64,000 nucleotides of DNA from Rhodosorus marinus (GCA_029953675.1 JAMWBK010000012.1:744001-808000); one strand, 5' to 3'. Counted from the first letter of the stretch, positions 30,291-41,923 are shown. Notes: a model not told the origin generated them from the letters alone. A program made the numbers and translations.

Positions 30291-32430
30291 GGCCCTTACT
30301 TGTTTTGTCTTTTTTGCGTATTTGTCGCTGTAATAATCTCTCTCTTTTTCTCTCTCTCTCTTTGTCTCTTTGCTTGCTTGGTCCGTTCTCGATCTCCTCA
30401 CGATTCAGACGTTCCAGGTCTTCCTCTTATAGTGTTCGAAGGCACTCTGATAGTCTCCGCACGCCCATGGAGCTGAACCAAAGCAGCCTACGCCCCTGAC
30501 AATCAGAGCTCTCCCATTTGAAAAGTGCGTTTAGCACCATGCTGACTGTCGTTTAGAATGGAAGAGCGAACACAAGAAATTTCAGTGTTGCTGTCTCCGC
30601 AGGTGTGCAATACCAGACGCAAGGGTCAGTACCGCCCGGCATCCCTTGCCCCCTTCCAGGAACCGAGCCAGGCGCAGAGGTCAGAGAAAAAATTGAGTAC
30701 AAAACATGCCGGTCTAGAACCGCTGCTCAGATTCGAGAAACTTCTTCACAGCTTGGCTCAAAATTGGCCTCCTCAACAGCTGCGCAATCCCTTGGCTGAG
30801 TCAGGAGCTTGTTACGAGCACGGCACAAAACGCAATAGGCCCGACGGTGAACTGAACAACTCGTGAACCGGATTTTTTTGGCTGGTTTGGTGGTGATTTG
30901 ACTTAGGCTTTCGTCAACTTCAACTTCACCACAGGCGGCCGCTCATTTTCGGTCCACTGTCGATTAGCCTACTTCTTCGCCTACCTCCCTCGAATTTTTC
31001 ATTTCAAAGAACTCTTAATTCACTGAATGTGCTGCCTACGACGGCCTGTCAGCCGCCTTTAGAAGGAGCATTCCCCCACTTGATTCAAAGGCAACAACAT
31101 CCGGGAAAAATAGGAAAATTCTACAAACAAGGAGGAAGTCGCCCCACTTCGGGACTGAGCCAAACGAAGCTCAACAATGTCGACCCGACAGCCCACCCGC
31201 ACCAACCAGCCAAACCCAGGGACCCCGCACGTCATCAGGAATTAAGACGATTCCCTTTTTTGCAATCCCTTTTCGTTCGATGCTGATTCCCGTAAAATAT
31301 TTCCTAAACGTGACCACCCGTCCGCGGGATACTCGGGTGAAGATCCTAAAGGGTGACAACACGTCTCGAAACACAACTCGGGTGAAGAACCTGCTTTGCC
31401 CGCGTTCTTAACCCTTCCACCTAGCCCCTCTCCAGATGCCCACCACCCTCCAACTGGGGAAAGCCTTGGCCTTTGACTCAGATCAGAAACCAAAAGGGCG
31501 GTCCTCCCCATTGCTTTCAGAAAACGGCTTGCCCTTTAATATAAGAAATAAAACCGATGATCCGCATGCGAGGCTATTAATTGGACAAACACATCCTGAA
31601 TTGTTTCTTACTTTGATCAAGAGTTAAGTTCAGTCAATTTTATTTTGACTGACTGTGATGGGGGATGGGTTGGGACGTATTTGGGTTATCAACGACGAGC
31701 TTTGCCTTGAGGGATGCTCCTTTTTTTCCTTTTTGTTTTGTTTGGCATAGTGGCGGGCGCTGGTTCCATCAGCGACTGAGCGACACAAACCCTCGTCCTC
31801 GCGCCGTGGCACACACGTGTTCAGTACATGGCGCGAAAAAATCGTCCTTTGCTATGTTCGAATTATTTTCGAAAAACGGTAAACGAGCTGCCTGAGGACA
31901 AAGGAGCCGGTTCTTCGAGTCGAAGACTCCCTGGTTGCACCACTCGATTCTGATGCTCCAACATAAGTGCTCTCCATTCTTGCTGCCGGACCGTCGATGG
32001 CAGCGGAGCTCTCGTGGCAACTCAGAAATTCCCTAATCTGAGTGTCCTTGTAGCCTAACGCAGTCCGACCTGGACCATGCCTAAGAACGGTTGTGGATAC
32101 TGAGACAAAACCAATACCAACTGACGTCCATTCGCTTGGCGAGGAAACAGCCTTTAGATGGGCCTGAGTTTCTCCACTATACAATACGATCGCCATGTCA
32201 GAGAGAGTCAGATCGAAATCCGCAGTAATCTCAACAAACTCGCGTGTTGTCGTAGTGGAACTCGTTTATCATCATCGTGACGTCCGTCGTGGGGGGTATT
32301 AGTTGGAGTGCTTCCACCATCTAGTGGACATTCTGTGACGGCGGCGTGTCGTCACCACTCTTCGCTGGACTACTCGCGACTCCAAGCTAGACTGTGAGGC
32401 TAAACATTGGTAAACCGCAACCTAACCTGG
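30291..32430. other. Intergenic region, no firm gene
   Basis: A CT-rich run (30340-30368) lies in the leader region of the minus-strand secreted gene. Open frames at 30558-30866 (+) and 31852-32196 (-) look partly protein-like but match nothing I know. No clear repeat boundaries were seen. Confidence 0.35.
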
Positions 32431-32435
32431 CTCAG

Positions 32436-32500
32436 TATCTAGCTTTGCCCAAAACGGAACTATTGGCGCTTCACATGGTTGTTGAACGCCGTCGTATTGC
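32436..32500 (+). pseudogene. Tiny retrotransposon RNase H-like remnant
   Basis: One frame reads YLALPKTELLALHMVVE, which resembles the EKELLA-type block of Ty3/gypsy RNase H. It is a short fragment with no open frame around it, so the call is weak. Confidence 0.3.
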
Positions 32501-32823
32501 TCAGCGAGGACGTTGAATGCGTTTTCAGATTGCAACCAAGTTCACTCAAATCTCGAGGTTTATGCTCCGGTCTTCTCAGAAAAAAAGATTTGCTCGGATC
32601 TGAGCATGTCGAAAAGATGGCAAAATTTCAAAGACGTGCCCCGATGTCCTCCTTGCCGATCTTCTCGGTAGAAGTCCGTTTTCACTGTCTTTCATAACTG
32701 TTGGTTGTACGAGTACAATTTCACTCCTCACTAACCTCAAGAGGCAGTATGTATGGTGGCAATAGGGCACGCCCTATCGCCCCATGCATATTTCGGTACT
32801 AATTTCAACGGTTTTGCCCTAAA

Positions 32824-33035
32824 ATGTGCCCTATCTGCGGTTCAAGTCGTCGATTCCAACCAGCCCGCTCAACTTTTGATGCCCTGTAGCAGGCCCTATG
32901 CAAGCCCTATGCAAGCTCTATGGCCCTATGTCAAGATGTTCTTCCGTGCCGAACCTCTCTGAGCAGCAGCTGAGGAGCTGTGAAATGAATGGGATGAGTT
33001 CGAGCTTGTAAGATCGGATGGTTAAGGGAGTATGG
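32824..33035 (+). repeat. Dispersed 210-bp repeat, copy 2
   Basis: It matches 26150-26360 with few changes. An extra CCCTATGCAAG duplication is present around 32895-32915. Short GCCCTAT words also recur at 32765-32835 and 33950-34095. Confidence 0.85.
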
Positions 33036-33412
33036 GCATTCTGTAAAATTGCAATTCCAGCATTACCCAAGCCTCCTCCGCTTCTTGTTTTTGTCCTCCA
33101 CCCATCCTAGATTAAATTTACCGCAACCAGACTCATCACCAGCTTCATGTTTCTTCAGACAAAAATCCGTCAACGAGGAAAACATGGACAACCCCTTTAC
33201 CTCCTCAGGATCCGTCGAGACGCGGCAGGCTCCCCCTCGCAAAACGTTCGCTGGAATTATTCCTCTTCTTGTCTTTCCATGTCCTTGCGATGCCCATTTC
33301 AAGAAGCCGGACAGAGGGGCCTCGTTACCCTCCTACTTGATTTAGCTACCTATGCCGCTAAACTCTGCGGTTGCCACCGAAGTTTATCAATAAACGGATG
33401 TGAGGTTCATCA
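33036..33412. other. No gene recognised
   Basis: A short plus-strand frame with MDNPFTSSGSVETRQAPPRK exists but has no support beyond being open. Confidence 0.3.
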
Positions 33413-33960
33413 TCACCATCTTATTCGGGGCTCAGAGAGAGGCTGAAGACACGTGCGGAACAACAAAGCATCGTTGGAGACCCGGGGCGTCAAAGATAGG
33501 ACCGTGAGGAGGCGGTAAAGACGTCCGGGGTCATCACGAAAGACAAAACTAACCACGGTGTAAAAGCCCAAAGAATTCGATAATGAGCGGTACATACCGA
33601 TCAAAAAGCGAAGAGTCCCGTAACGTAGGATTCGTCAACGCCTCGGCGTCTGAAGGTTCGTTCAGCCGAATGTTCATCATCTTCCGTTTATTAAGAGACT
33701 AACTACCCTTCGGAGAAGGGATTCTTCAGTGAATTTCTCCTCAAACTTTTCTCCTCAAAACTCTTCCTACAATCTTTTCAGAAAGCAGGTAGGTCCCCCG
33801 TGGACTATGGTATCCTGAATTTTAGTTGAATAATTCGGTATACAGATCGAACGAATGGTTTAATCGGAGGCTGAAAAAAAAAACCCCGAGGGGAAAAAAA
33901 GACTAAGCGCGGCGAAGTACTCGCGCCTCCAACATCAAAGGTATACAGATAGGGCAACGA
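33413..33960 (-). mobile_element. 5'-truncated non-LTR retrotransposon 3' fragments
   Basis: On the minus strand the frame at 33600-33413 reads SNSLGFYTVVSFVFRDDPGR, like the ORF end in the copy at 40561-41083. Positions 33960-33805 carry the same 3' untranslated block: TTTGATGTTGGAGGCGCGAG-like sequence, a GCCGCGCTTAGTC-like word, a T-run and CCCCTCGGGG followed by T-rich sequence. They are short, decayed 3' ends of one element family. Confidence 0.6.
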
Positions 33961-34655
33961 AGTAGCGTTAAAAATGGCCCTAGGGCCGTATGAAAATGGT
34001 TCAGAATGGAGGGGTGCACCTCGAATTGTTTTCATTATGGCGGTGCCCTATCGAACCCTATATAGGGCTGGCCCTATGGCCCTATTACCACCTTACAGTA
34101 TGTCCACCTCCAGGCAGTCTCTTCAGTGCAGGGCGTACTACGCTGACAGTACGCCTGATCGATCTGCTGAATAGGGTTTGCTACAAGTCTACCTCGATGC
34201 GTTCTGGCTAAAAGATAACTGTCGTGAAGCTTCTCACATACCAGTGACAAGCTACTTATAGATTTATCATCATCATCATCGTTAACTCGGAGACAGCAGC
34301 CCTAGGAGGAAGAGGGATAGGCTAAACCAAGAAAACGGGCCTCTGGAGACCAAGGCTGCACTAGAACGCCACAGCATAGATCAATCACTGTAACGAGGAG
34401 CGATGATTGTTGGCCCGCGGTGTAACCCACAATGACCACAGTGACCGACACTGCGGTGAAAGTCACATTCTGGAGACAAGTCTAGCGACTTTGAGTACAA
34501 CCCATCTCAATTTAAATGCATCGTTCGAGGGATCTTCATTGTGTGTACTCCGGCACAAGAGCGTGGATCTCTGATTATGCTCCAAGAAACGATTTGAACA
34601 ACTCCACTTCTACCAAATCTCTTCTCTCCTCAGAAATTGAGAGGCTTGTCAAATC
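33961..34655. other. Repeat-rich intergenic sequence
   Basis: GGCCCTA/CCCTAT words cluster at 33950-34095. A short ATC/CATCAT run is at 34264-34280. No gene was recognised. Confidence 0.35.
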
Positions 34656-34841
34656 TTGACATCGGTTGTACCAGGAAGGGCAAAGGTGGTATTATCGGAC
34701 GCCAGTGACGTGGGTGTTGGAGCAATACTACAGAAGACGGAAGACGGTCAACTTCGAGCAATTTCTTTGCGTCAAGGAAGTTGGGGAGCGTGTTGGAATT
34801 CTGCTCTGGCGTTGAATAGTGATCATTTCTGGGTGTGACAG
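34656..34841 (+). pseudogene. Ty3/gypsy RNase H remnant
   Basis: The frame contains VVLSDASDVGVGAILQKTED followed by GQLRAIS, the hallmark TDASxxxxGAVL...DG start of the RNase H domain of LTR retrotransposon polyproteins. Nothing recognisable of reverse transcriptase or integrase is joined to it. Confidence 0.6.
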
Positions 34842-35489
34842 ACTATCACTCTCGATTTAATGGCTTTTCTATATGCATGATGAATCATAGCGACCGTCGA
34901 TTAGCGACGTATTGACTTGGTATAATATCCCAAGTCCGAGTAGTGGTAGAGGGGATAGAGCGGAAGAGGGAGAGAGATTTGCAGTAGAGGCAAAAGTTGA
35001 AATTCTTGAGACGGGTGAGTTCTCAAGTGGATTGTATCTATTGCGTATTGGTGTGATGCTTCACCATCGAATCGCATACAGCGGTCAGCGGGAAGGAGTT
35101 TCATGAAACAACTCTGCGTGATTGCGCGTGTCGAACCCTCTTTCTCTGGCGATTTTGGAACGCGAAAGTTTCATCAGATATTGCCTGTAGGATTCCAATA
35201 AGCTTGTACACGTAGGTTGTATTTCTTATAACTTAGGTTTGAAATAAGAGGTCAGATCAAGTCACTGCGATTTACAACAGAGCGGGCACATTGACAAAGA
35301 CTATCTAGTTGGCAAATTTGCCGCATGATCATCATTCGCACCCCTCGTTCTTGAGCACCATGAAACACCATTATATTTTATTGGACAGGCTGTTGTGAAA
35401 CTTATAAATAAACGTAATTCAATACATGAGAGTGACAGTTTGTCATCCGAGAAGTAATCATAATTCAATACCTCTATTACCCCAGATGA
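34842..35489. other. No gene recognised; short dispersed motif
   Basis: Two copies of an AATTCAATAC-containing motif near TGTCA words lie at 35385-35475, shared with 25805-25850 and, inverted, 50880-50990. Confidence 0.4.
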
Positions 35490-35730
35490 TTGATTATTCG
35501 ATTTGTGTTGATTGAATATCGGACGTATATTTCCGAGTATTGTTCAGCAAACTCGCAGGGCGTCTGTCCTCGCTGTTTACCCGTGTTCAAGCTTCTTGCC
35601 GTTCCGTATGAACGCTGCTTTGACGTTGGAGGCGCGCGATCTTCACCGCGCTTAGTCTTTTCTTGTTTTTTCCCCCTCGGGGATTTTTCTTTCAGTCTCC
35701 GATCAAACAGATTCATACATTATATGCAAT
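35490..35730 (+). mobile_element. Non-LTR retrotransposon 3' fragment
   Basis: Contains TATGAACGCTGCTTTGACGT, TGGAGGCGCGCGATCTTCAC, CGCGCTTAGTC, a T-run and CCCCCTCGGGG, then CAGTCTCCGATCAAACAG. The same ordered blocks recur at 40030-40345 (+), 33805-33960 (-) and 40561-40700 (-). Confidence 0.65.
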
Positions 35731-37174
35731 GAAAAGGCCGTACCGATAAATCGTACGGCCTATGAGAACCTTAGTGGGACCGAAACCGAATCCATGAAAC
35801 CAACACTGTTGGTCTGGTGGAAAGCCATGAAATGTTTCTACAGACTGCGGCGATAAAGAGCGCTAGGACAAGCAGAGTTTGTAAGGAACCCTCCCCGACG
35901 GGGGGGTGGTCAACCAGTTTCTACGGGAAAACAACTGTTTGGAGAGACCAATCGCACCATGAAAACCGAAACTTGGAACTTCCAAGGGTATCCAAAGCGA
36001 TGCGGCCCCGTTTTCCGCCGGGTAGCACAAATCCGCAGCGTTCGTGGCTCCTTTGTTGGACGTCTCAGGGTGGCCACCTCTCACTTCACAGAGCACCCCC
36101 TCAGCCCTTCAGATAACGACAAAAGTGGGGGGATTTACTGAGGAACATCAAGGTCCAAACATGCGAATACCGTAGTAGCTATCTTCACAGGCCTCAGACC
36201 ACCTTCCTGCATAGCAGTTGCCATGCCGTCTGGGGTTCAGGAGGTGACAACAACGCGTAGTCGCCCAACATGGCCGTTTTTTGAAAATACCTTCTGCGCA
36301 AATAAAAGCCTGCATGAATTGTTTCCTTGAGAAAAACAAGCCAAAATGACAAAAACAGAGTCTAAACACAAACAACAAAAGCTAAAAAATAGAATAAACA
36401 TTTTTAGTCTATGATTTTACCAGATCTTGGAATGTCTTTGATTGAAAATACCCAAACAACTCAATTATGGTAAATTTTAGTCCAAATTTTGATTGACGCT
36501 AGTATGGAATCAAGTAGTTGGATATTGTTTATTGGAAATAATATTGGAAACAAAAAGGACCTTTCTGGGCGTTAAAAAGGACATGGTGAATAGGCTTTTT
36601 CCATAATTATTTCGAGGGTTATATTTTTCGTTCAAATTTCAATAATTCTAGTGGATAAAAAAAAGTAAAATTTATCATATAGAGAAAATCCTACTTAGAT
36701 TTTTTCATTTTTCGCTACACATTTAATATTATATTAGCTTTTCAATTTCTGGAGGGGGCAGCCGGTTGAGGCTCGGGAAAGGTGGCAGAGAGAGAGAGAG
36801 AGAGATACATATATATAAAGAGGATGTAAAGACCAACGGCAGATGGAGATGGAGGATCGGCAGGCCGTACTGGAGGATATTTCAGGGACGGAGGAGAGCT
36901 ATCAAATGGAGAGCAGGGCGGGCTAGATTCTTTTAGTTGAGCTATGTGGTGAGAAGATATAGATAGGTTGCAAAGCGGGAACATTTAGTGGGGACATGGG
37001 CAAGGGTTTACTTGGTAGCTTCCGACTCTGTTAGTGAATGTAACGATTGGATTAAGAAAGATTGTAACTGGTTATGAGATTGAACTCGTCAAGTTTAGAA
37101 AGCAGAGTACCACCGCAGCGAAGAACTAGAGCAAGGGTGTAGTGGCGTTTGTTTCCTCTTCGCTTTTGGTCGAG
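35731..37174. other. Intergenic region and leader of the secreted propeller gene
   Basis: Positions 36360-36740 are AT-rich. A GA run followed by TATATATAAAG (36809-36820) could be the TATA box of the next gene, which would leave a leader of about 330 nt with upstream ATGs. No other gene was recognised. Confidence 0.4.
36812..36820 (+). promoter_or_regulatory. Possible TATA box of the secreted propeller gene
   Basis: TATATAAAG follows a long GA dinucleotide run. It lies about 355 bp before the ATG at 37175, so it is a weak candidate. Confidence 0.35.
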
Positions 37175-39193
37175 ATGAAGGGGTTCGTGTTTTTTTCAGC
37201 GACTGTTTTGCTTTTGCTTGCGTGGGAGGGTTTTGGTGTCCATGGGAAAGTGATGGACTATATGGTTTCTTTCCAGGCGAACCTTCCGGGCTTCAGTTTG
37301 CAGGCTTTTAAGGAATTGCCGGATGGGAACTTTGCATTCGTTGTTAAGCCACGGGATGATCCCAAAACTTGCATGTACCGTCGACTCGACAGAAATACTG
37401 GGGTTTTGTCAAAGGCTGTTTTGTTAGAAGGTGGATGCGAATACGTTGCGTGGGCTGAAGATGGCAGTTTCGCGACGAAAGCCTACCCTTGCGATTTTGG
37501 CCGAAGCTGTCCTCCTGGATACAAGTTCGCAGACGTGTATCCGTGGAAAGCTGACGAGCTCGACTATTTCATAGCAGACTATGTCAGAAAGTACGATTCA
37601 AGAGGACAACTGCTCTGGAGGGCTCCATTCGCCATCCATGAAGACGAATACGTTCCAGGGAACCTCGCCGTTTTTAGTGATGGATCGGTTGTTGCAGACA
37701 ACGACTTCCCGGTCAAATACAGTGCTAGCGGGAAGGTCCTGTGGGAGGCCGAAGACGTCATTCCAAAAAATTACGGAATCAAGCGCGGTGGTGGAATCGT
37801 TGAGGTGGAAAACGGAAACGTCCTCGTAACAACTAATGACTATTACAGTGCAGTAGCCGTCCACAAGGTGACGCCGAGCGGGAGGAAGTTGTGGACCAAA
37901 GTTTTGCAGAGAGGTTGTAGGGCAGATGAGAGACTAAGTCCGGTTGTATCTTCGGGCGGCAATTACTACGCTGGATGCACAACAGGATATTCCCCGTCTT
38001 ATGGCGATAAGATAGACCAGGGCGACTACAGAGTCTACAAGCTGAGTCCGAAATCAAAACTACTGTGGACCAAGACTGTGAAGGCCCCTGGGGATGAGCA
38101 ATTGTACCATCTTATACCGGAGGATGATGGTGGCGTGCTTCTCATCGGTCGCTCTGGTTCTTCGAAAGGGCAGGACAAGATGGCAGAGCACGAAGGGCAA
38201 TGGTTTGTTAAGCTCGACGCTCGTGGAAACGTTGAATGGGATTTCGTGCCAACGGATAAAGGTGCAAGTGAAACATGGGCGAAAAGCAGCCGTGGGTACC
38301 TGTCCCATGGAGGACCCGCGAGCGGATTTGTGGAGCTCGTAATCAATCAGCCCCTGGCGTCGAAGGATCTTCCGTCTGGCTCTGTGATTGCGATCAAATC
38401 TGAGGAGAACAATCGATACATACGGCTCTCCAACAAGATCTATGCTGACGCAAAGGCAGTTACCTTTTCTGGCGAATGGATGATCTTAAAAGACAAGCAG
38501 GAAGATTCTTCGTTTGCCCTCCGATCGCTGGGAAACGGCAAGGTAGCATCGCTCAGCGAAGTGAAACCATCAAAGGTTGTTCTCAAAGCTATTACCGCAG
38601 CAGTTGATCCGCGGTCCAAGCGGCACCGTTTTGAAATCAGGAATCTCGGGCGTGGATCAGTTGCGTTTCTATCCGATTCCCGAAACTACGGGTACCTGAG
38701 ACCAGCCTTGACAGATGGGAGAGTTTTGGCTAAGCCTTCTAAACAGTCAGATAGGAAGATGCGGATCACAAGGATACATTCAGGGCACCCACTCATCGGA
38801 AGCGAAATTGTGCTTCGTATGAACTCGAAGAACGTCCTTATCGAGTCTAGTCCAAGCGGAAAGATCACAGCAACAAGGACCTTCTTGGGCAAGGACAGGG
38901 ATCCGTTTGTTTTCAAAGTCGCTGCTACAGACTCCCCCCGCGGCTTTATTCAGCTGAAGTCGAAGGCTTCTGGAAAGTGGCTGGTTGTATCTAGCGCTCA
39001 AAGAGTCAACGCGATTGGAGCCAAGTCTTCGCCCAACTCCATGTTCTACCCGATAATCTCCAGAGAGGGCTACATCAAGCTTGCACGGCGTGGGCTTGAC
39101 TGCCTTTGGGTTAAGGGCAAGGGTGGACTCTACGCCGGCGGCAAACTGTCAAAGACGAGCTGTGAGATTCTCTTTGCCCCGATCAAACCATAA
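37175..39193 (+). CDS. Secreted beta-propeller plus beta-trefoil (fascin-like) protein
   Basis: Intronless gene of 672 aa. A signal peptide (MKGFVFFSATVLLLLAWEGF, cut near VHG) starts it. Residues about 30-390 contain repeated blade-like units ending in G-x-L-L-W or G-K-x-L-W (RGQLLWRAPF, SGKVLWEAED, SGRKLWTKVL, KSKLLWTKTV, RGNVEWDF), as in PQQ-like or delta-60-type propellers. From about 405 the pattern changes to short beta units such as GSVIAIKSEENNRYIRLSNK, EIVLRMNSKNVLIESSPSGK and FIQLKSKASGKWLVVSSAQR, which fit a fascin/ricin-like trefoil. Both folds bind ligands, commonly glycans. Function in a wall or extracellular matrix is a guess. The ATG at 37175 is chosen because the signal peptide starts there; the in-frame GTG at 37142 is not needed. 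Confidence 0.72.
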   Translation: MKGFVFFSATVLLLLAWEGFGVHGKVMDYMVSFQANLPGFSLQAFKELPDGNFAFVVKPRDDPKTCMYRRLDRNTGVLSKAVLLEGGCEYVAWAEDGSFATKAYPCDFGRSCPPGYKFADVYPWKADELDYFIADYVRKYDSRGQLLWRAPFAIHEDEYVPGNLAVFSDGSVVADNDFPVKYSASGKVLWEAEDVIPKNYGIKRGGGIVEVENGNVLVTTNDYYSAVAVHKVTPSGRKLWTKVLQRGCRADERLSPVVSSGGNYYAGCTTGYSPSYGDKIDQGDYRVYKLSPKSKLLWTKTVKAPGDEQLYHLIPEDDGGVLLIGRSGSSKGQDKMAEHEGQWFVKLDARGNVEWDFVPTDKGASETWAKSSRGYLSHGGPASGFVELVINQPLASKDLPSGSVIAIKSEENNRYIRLSNKIYADAKAVTFSGEWMILKDKQEDSSFALRSLGNGKVASLSEVKPSKVVLKAITAAVDPRSKRHRFEIRNLGRGSVAFLSDSRNYGYLRPALTDGRVLAKPSKQSDRKMRITRIHSGHPLIGSEIVLRMNSKNVLIESSPSGKITATRTFLGKDRDPFVFKVAATDSPRGFIQLKSKASGKWLVVSSAQRVNAIGAKSSPNSMFYPIISREGYIKLARRGLDCLWVKGKGGLYAGGKLSKTSCEILFAPIKP

Positions 39194-40029
39194 CTAGAGC
39201 CAAGCTTTGTGACTATTCGGCCAGTCCCAGCAAGCCGGGTATTGGCGTTTCGCTTGACCGTATCTTCGTAGTACGGTAAAGATCAAACTTAAGAGCCAGA
39301 GCAATAGACACACAGTTGCTTTCTGTACATCTCGACTCCAGCACGAAGAAAACCACTTATCTGTCCAGTTTCTGTCGTGTAGCAGGGTGCTGAAGAACCA
39401 GCAGAGCTCCCACCGCAGAGGTACAGCGTGTCAAGGAAAGGGCTTCGGTCACTCCGCGGTCCGACACGCGATCGCCTTACATCTCTGTGAGTCAGTGTAT
39501 AGTTGAGACCCCTACGTAGGGGGCTTGAGTAAGTTCAGCACGTACTACGAGTGCAAGTGGTGCGCTTCTGTAGATGTCCAATAAAGGCTGCTTTTGCTTT
39601 CTGAGCTTCAGTGTGTCTCTGCCTTTGCTTGCACTCTTCACAGGCTAGAGCTTTGTTTCTACTACTGCGAGACCCTGTTGCGCAAAAGAAGCGCTAAACA
39701 ATGGCAGGGGATGGAGAGACCCAATAATATTTGTCCATTGTTCGAGTGTCTTAAGTACTTCCTTCCCTTCCGTGCCAGAAGATTATCAACCACAAGGCGA
39801 TGTGGAGGGATGGGATCGAAGGTGTCAACCTGTTCTGTTACAGCTTTGTCAATACTTGGTTGTGGTCTTCAAGTGTTCAGCAGATAATTCGAGCGTCTGT
39901 CGTTCTATCTTTTATACTCAGATAATTAATTTCGAAACTGGGTATACCGTACTTGTATCGCTTCAAAACACACTTGGTCAAGCCGTTTCTGAATTCGTTG
40001 ACAAATGCTATCAGTCTCGGTTTGGAAAG
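39194..40029. other. Repeat-derived intergenic region
   Basis: Short frames at 39830-39960 (ALSILGCGLQVFSR and FERLSFYL) weakly resemble the non-LTR element's ORF end seen at 40561-41083. No gene was recognised. Confidence 0.35.
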
Positions 40030-40345
40030 CTTAGTGCTCAAGGTTCCAAGCCAGGCCGCGAACGCCCTGACCACGTCTGTCCGTTGTTTACACGTTTAAG
40101 TTTGTTGCTGTGGCATATGAATAGGGTTGTGCCAAGCGGGTCGGGTTTTTCGCTGTTTACAACCCAGAAGTGGTTAAACTCGCGAAAACAGGAGGGTTTA
40201 AGGGGGGGTGGGCGGTGGGTCGTTTACGACCCACCGCCTCATTTTGCACAACCATAATATGAACGCTGCTTTGATGTTGGAGGCGTGCGATCTTCGCCGC
40301 GCTTGGTCTGTTTTTTTCCCCTCGGGGTTTTTTCGTCAGTCCCAA
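40030..40345 (+). mobile_element. Non-LTR retrotransposon 3' fragment
   Basis: ORF-end sequence (GRERPDHVCPLFTRLSLLLW) is followed by the shared 3' block TATGAACGCTGCTTTGATGT, GGAGGCGTGCGATCTTCGCC, T-run and CCCCTCGGGGTTTTTTCG. A GGGTTGTG...ACAACC insertion of about 120 bp separates ORF end and 3' block; it holds a local inverted repeat (GTGGGTCGTT/AACGACCCAC). Confidence 0.65.
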
Positions 40346-40560
40346 AGGCAATGGGCATGAATTAAGACCATGAAGGTGACAAGAAGTAGACCAGACTATT
40401 GCAGGTTTGTATTCTTGCAAATGAATCTAAACCCCTGAGAGGAGTGTCGTGCAACCCTCAGGGTTTGGCTCCGTTTGTCTAAGTGGATATTGCAAAGCTA
40501 ACATTTACCTTGGGGTTCACACTGACTCTGCGAAGGATAGATGTTAGTCGGGTATTTTGT

Positions 40561-41083
40561 CCCGTAGAAAGAATTGAATGAGCGTGTTTAATCTGAGCTG
40601 AAAGAGAAAAACCCCGAGGGAAAAAAAGACTATGGGCGGCGAAGATCGCGAGCCTCGAACATCACAGCAGAGTTCATACGCCACAGCAAGAAACTTAAAC
40701 GGGTAAACAACGGCGACAAACGGTCAGGGCGTTCGCGGAACACTTCCCGAAGCCAAACGAGACCAACGGAATTCAGAAACCCAAAGCACGCAATGACCAG
40801 AGGGACCAGGCGATGAGCTAGAGCCGAAGCACAAAGCCCCGAGGAAGACAAAGGCGCCCGCAGATTTCAAGTCTTTCTGCGACGTCTCATACTGGCAGCG
40901 GGCAAATCCACGGGGCTCTCGCGCACCGGAAAATAACGACTGAGGATTAGGAACAGCAAGATCAACGTACGTCGTCCGGCGGCTATCGTCATAGGTGACC
41001 CCGAGGTCAGCCACGAGGCGTTCATCATTTTGGTAGTCTGCGACAGTCCAGAGGGCCTTGACTTGGGTTAATGTTATTGGCAA
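40561..41083 (-). mobile_element. 5'-truncated non-LTR retrotransposon (LINE-like ORF2 end and 3' UTR)
   Basis: On the minus strand LVADLGVTYDDSRRTTYVDL then AVPNPQS resembles the D-[IV]-x-V-x-x-P block near the C-terminus of LINE-type reverse transcriptase proteins. After a frameshift the sequence continues LVPLVIACFGFLNSVGLVWL then FTRLSFLLWRMNSAV, and a 3' block with the ATAGTCTTTTTTTCCCTCGG signature follows. It is the most complete copy of the family in the window. It abuts an LTR-like fragment at 41054. Confidence 0.6.
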
Positions 41084-41345
41084 CTAGTAATAGCCGCTAG
41101 TAGATGGATTTGAAGCGCGCTGAAGGATCCCATTGGAGTTCCTTAGAAGTAGCTGTTCCCATGTTAGAATCAAGCTGAAGACTATATTAGACGGCTGAAG
41201 GCCGACCTTGGGAAGGTAGAAGAGGAATAAAGTATCGAATTCTGGTTACAAGTGATATCAGACTTGATTAGGTTTGCTCAGAGGCCTTTAGGAGTCTTTC
41301 GGGAAGTGGAGGGCGAAAATTGGTGAGATCCCTTTATATGGTCTT
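41054..41345 (+). repeat. LTR-like fragment, left copy
   Basis: It matches 43023-43330 over about 290 bp: GCCTTGACTTGGGT, GCGCTGAAGGAT, CATTGGAGTT, TGTTAGAATC, TTGGGAAGGTAGAAGA, AAGTGATATCAG and GAGTCTTTCGGGAAGTG. The two copies flank retrotransposon integrase fragments in the same orientation. Confidence 0.65.
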
Positions 41346-41379
41346 TTCGCTGAGCCAACCGCGTGCAGGACCATTACAG

Positions 41380-41900
41380 AGACACGAGAAGATGCATCCG
41401 TTGCCTGCCGGGAACTTGTTCCACCGGTGCCATCTGGAGTTTATTGGACGATTACCCGACGGCTAGAAGTTTTGGGAATAGGGGGATACTGGTGGCCGTC
41501 TAGTCGGTGTCGAGATGGTCGGTAGTGCGGGTGATGAAAGAAGGGTACGGTTGAAAATGTGGCGAGGTTCTTCTATGAGGAGACGCAGTACGGTGCTCCG
41601 GAAGTAATGCGGACGGATTGAGGTCAGAATTTCATGGCACAAGTGCTACGTGAGTACGTACAGCTCTCACCGACAAAACAGGTGTTCACATCCCCATATG
41701 AGCCGCGGACGAAATCCGGGAGTGGAGCGCTGGAATCGGACGTTCTAGGAGGTGTTGGTGAAATTAAGTCATGGCACGATCAACCGTTGGGACCGGCACG
41801 TACATCAGGCCAACTTCGCCATGGGAGTGCGAGCGTCACGACTCAAAGGGATGACCCCGTTTCAAATCTTGTAGGGAGAACGTCTAGGACCGTCTGCTCG
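41380..41900 (+). pseudogene. Retrotransposon integrase fragment, plus-strand arm
   Basis: Broken frames carry integrase words: NLFHRCHLEFIGRLPDG, then GVERWNRTF and HVHQANFAMGVRASRLKG. Stops and shifts interrupt it. The second half is an inverted copy of the fragment at 41924-42250. Confidence 0.65.
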
Positions 41901-41923
41901 TTCACGAAATACTGCCACTTCGT

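Noticed and set aside
29496-30476. 326-codon plus-strand frame
   Set aside because: It is the antisense of the secreted protein gene, whose minus-strand product has a signal peptide and family motifs; the plus frame has neither.
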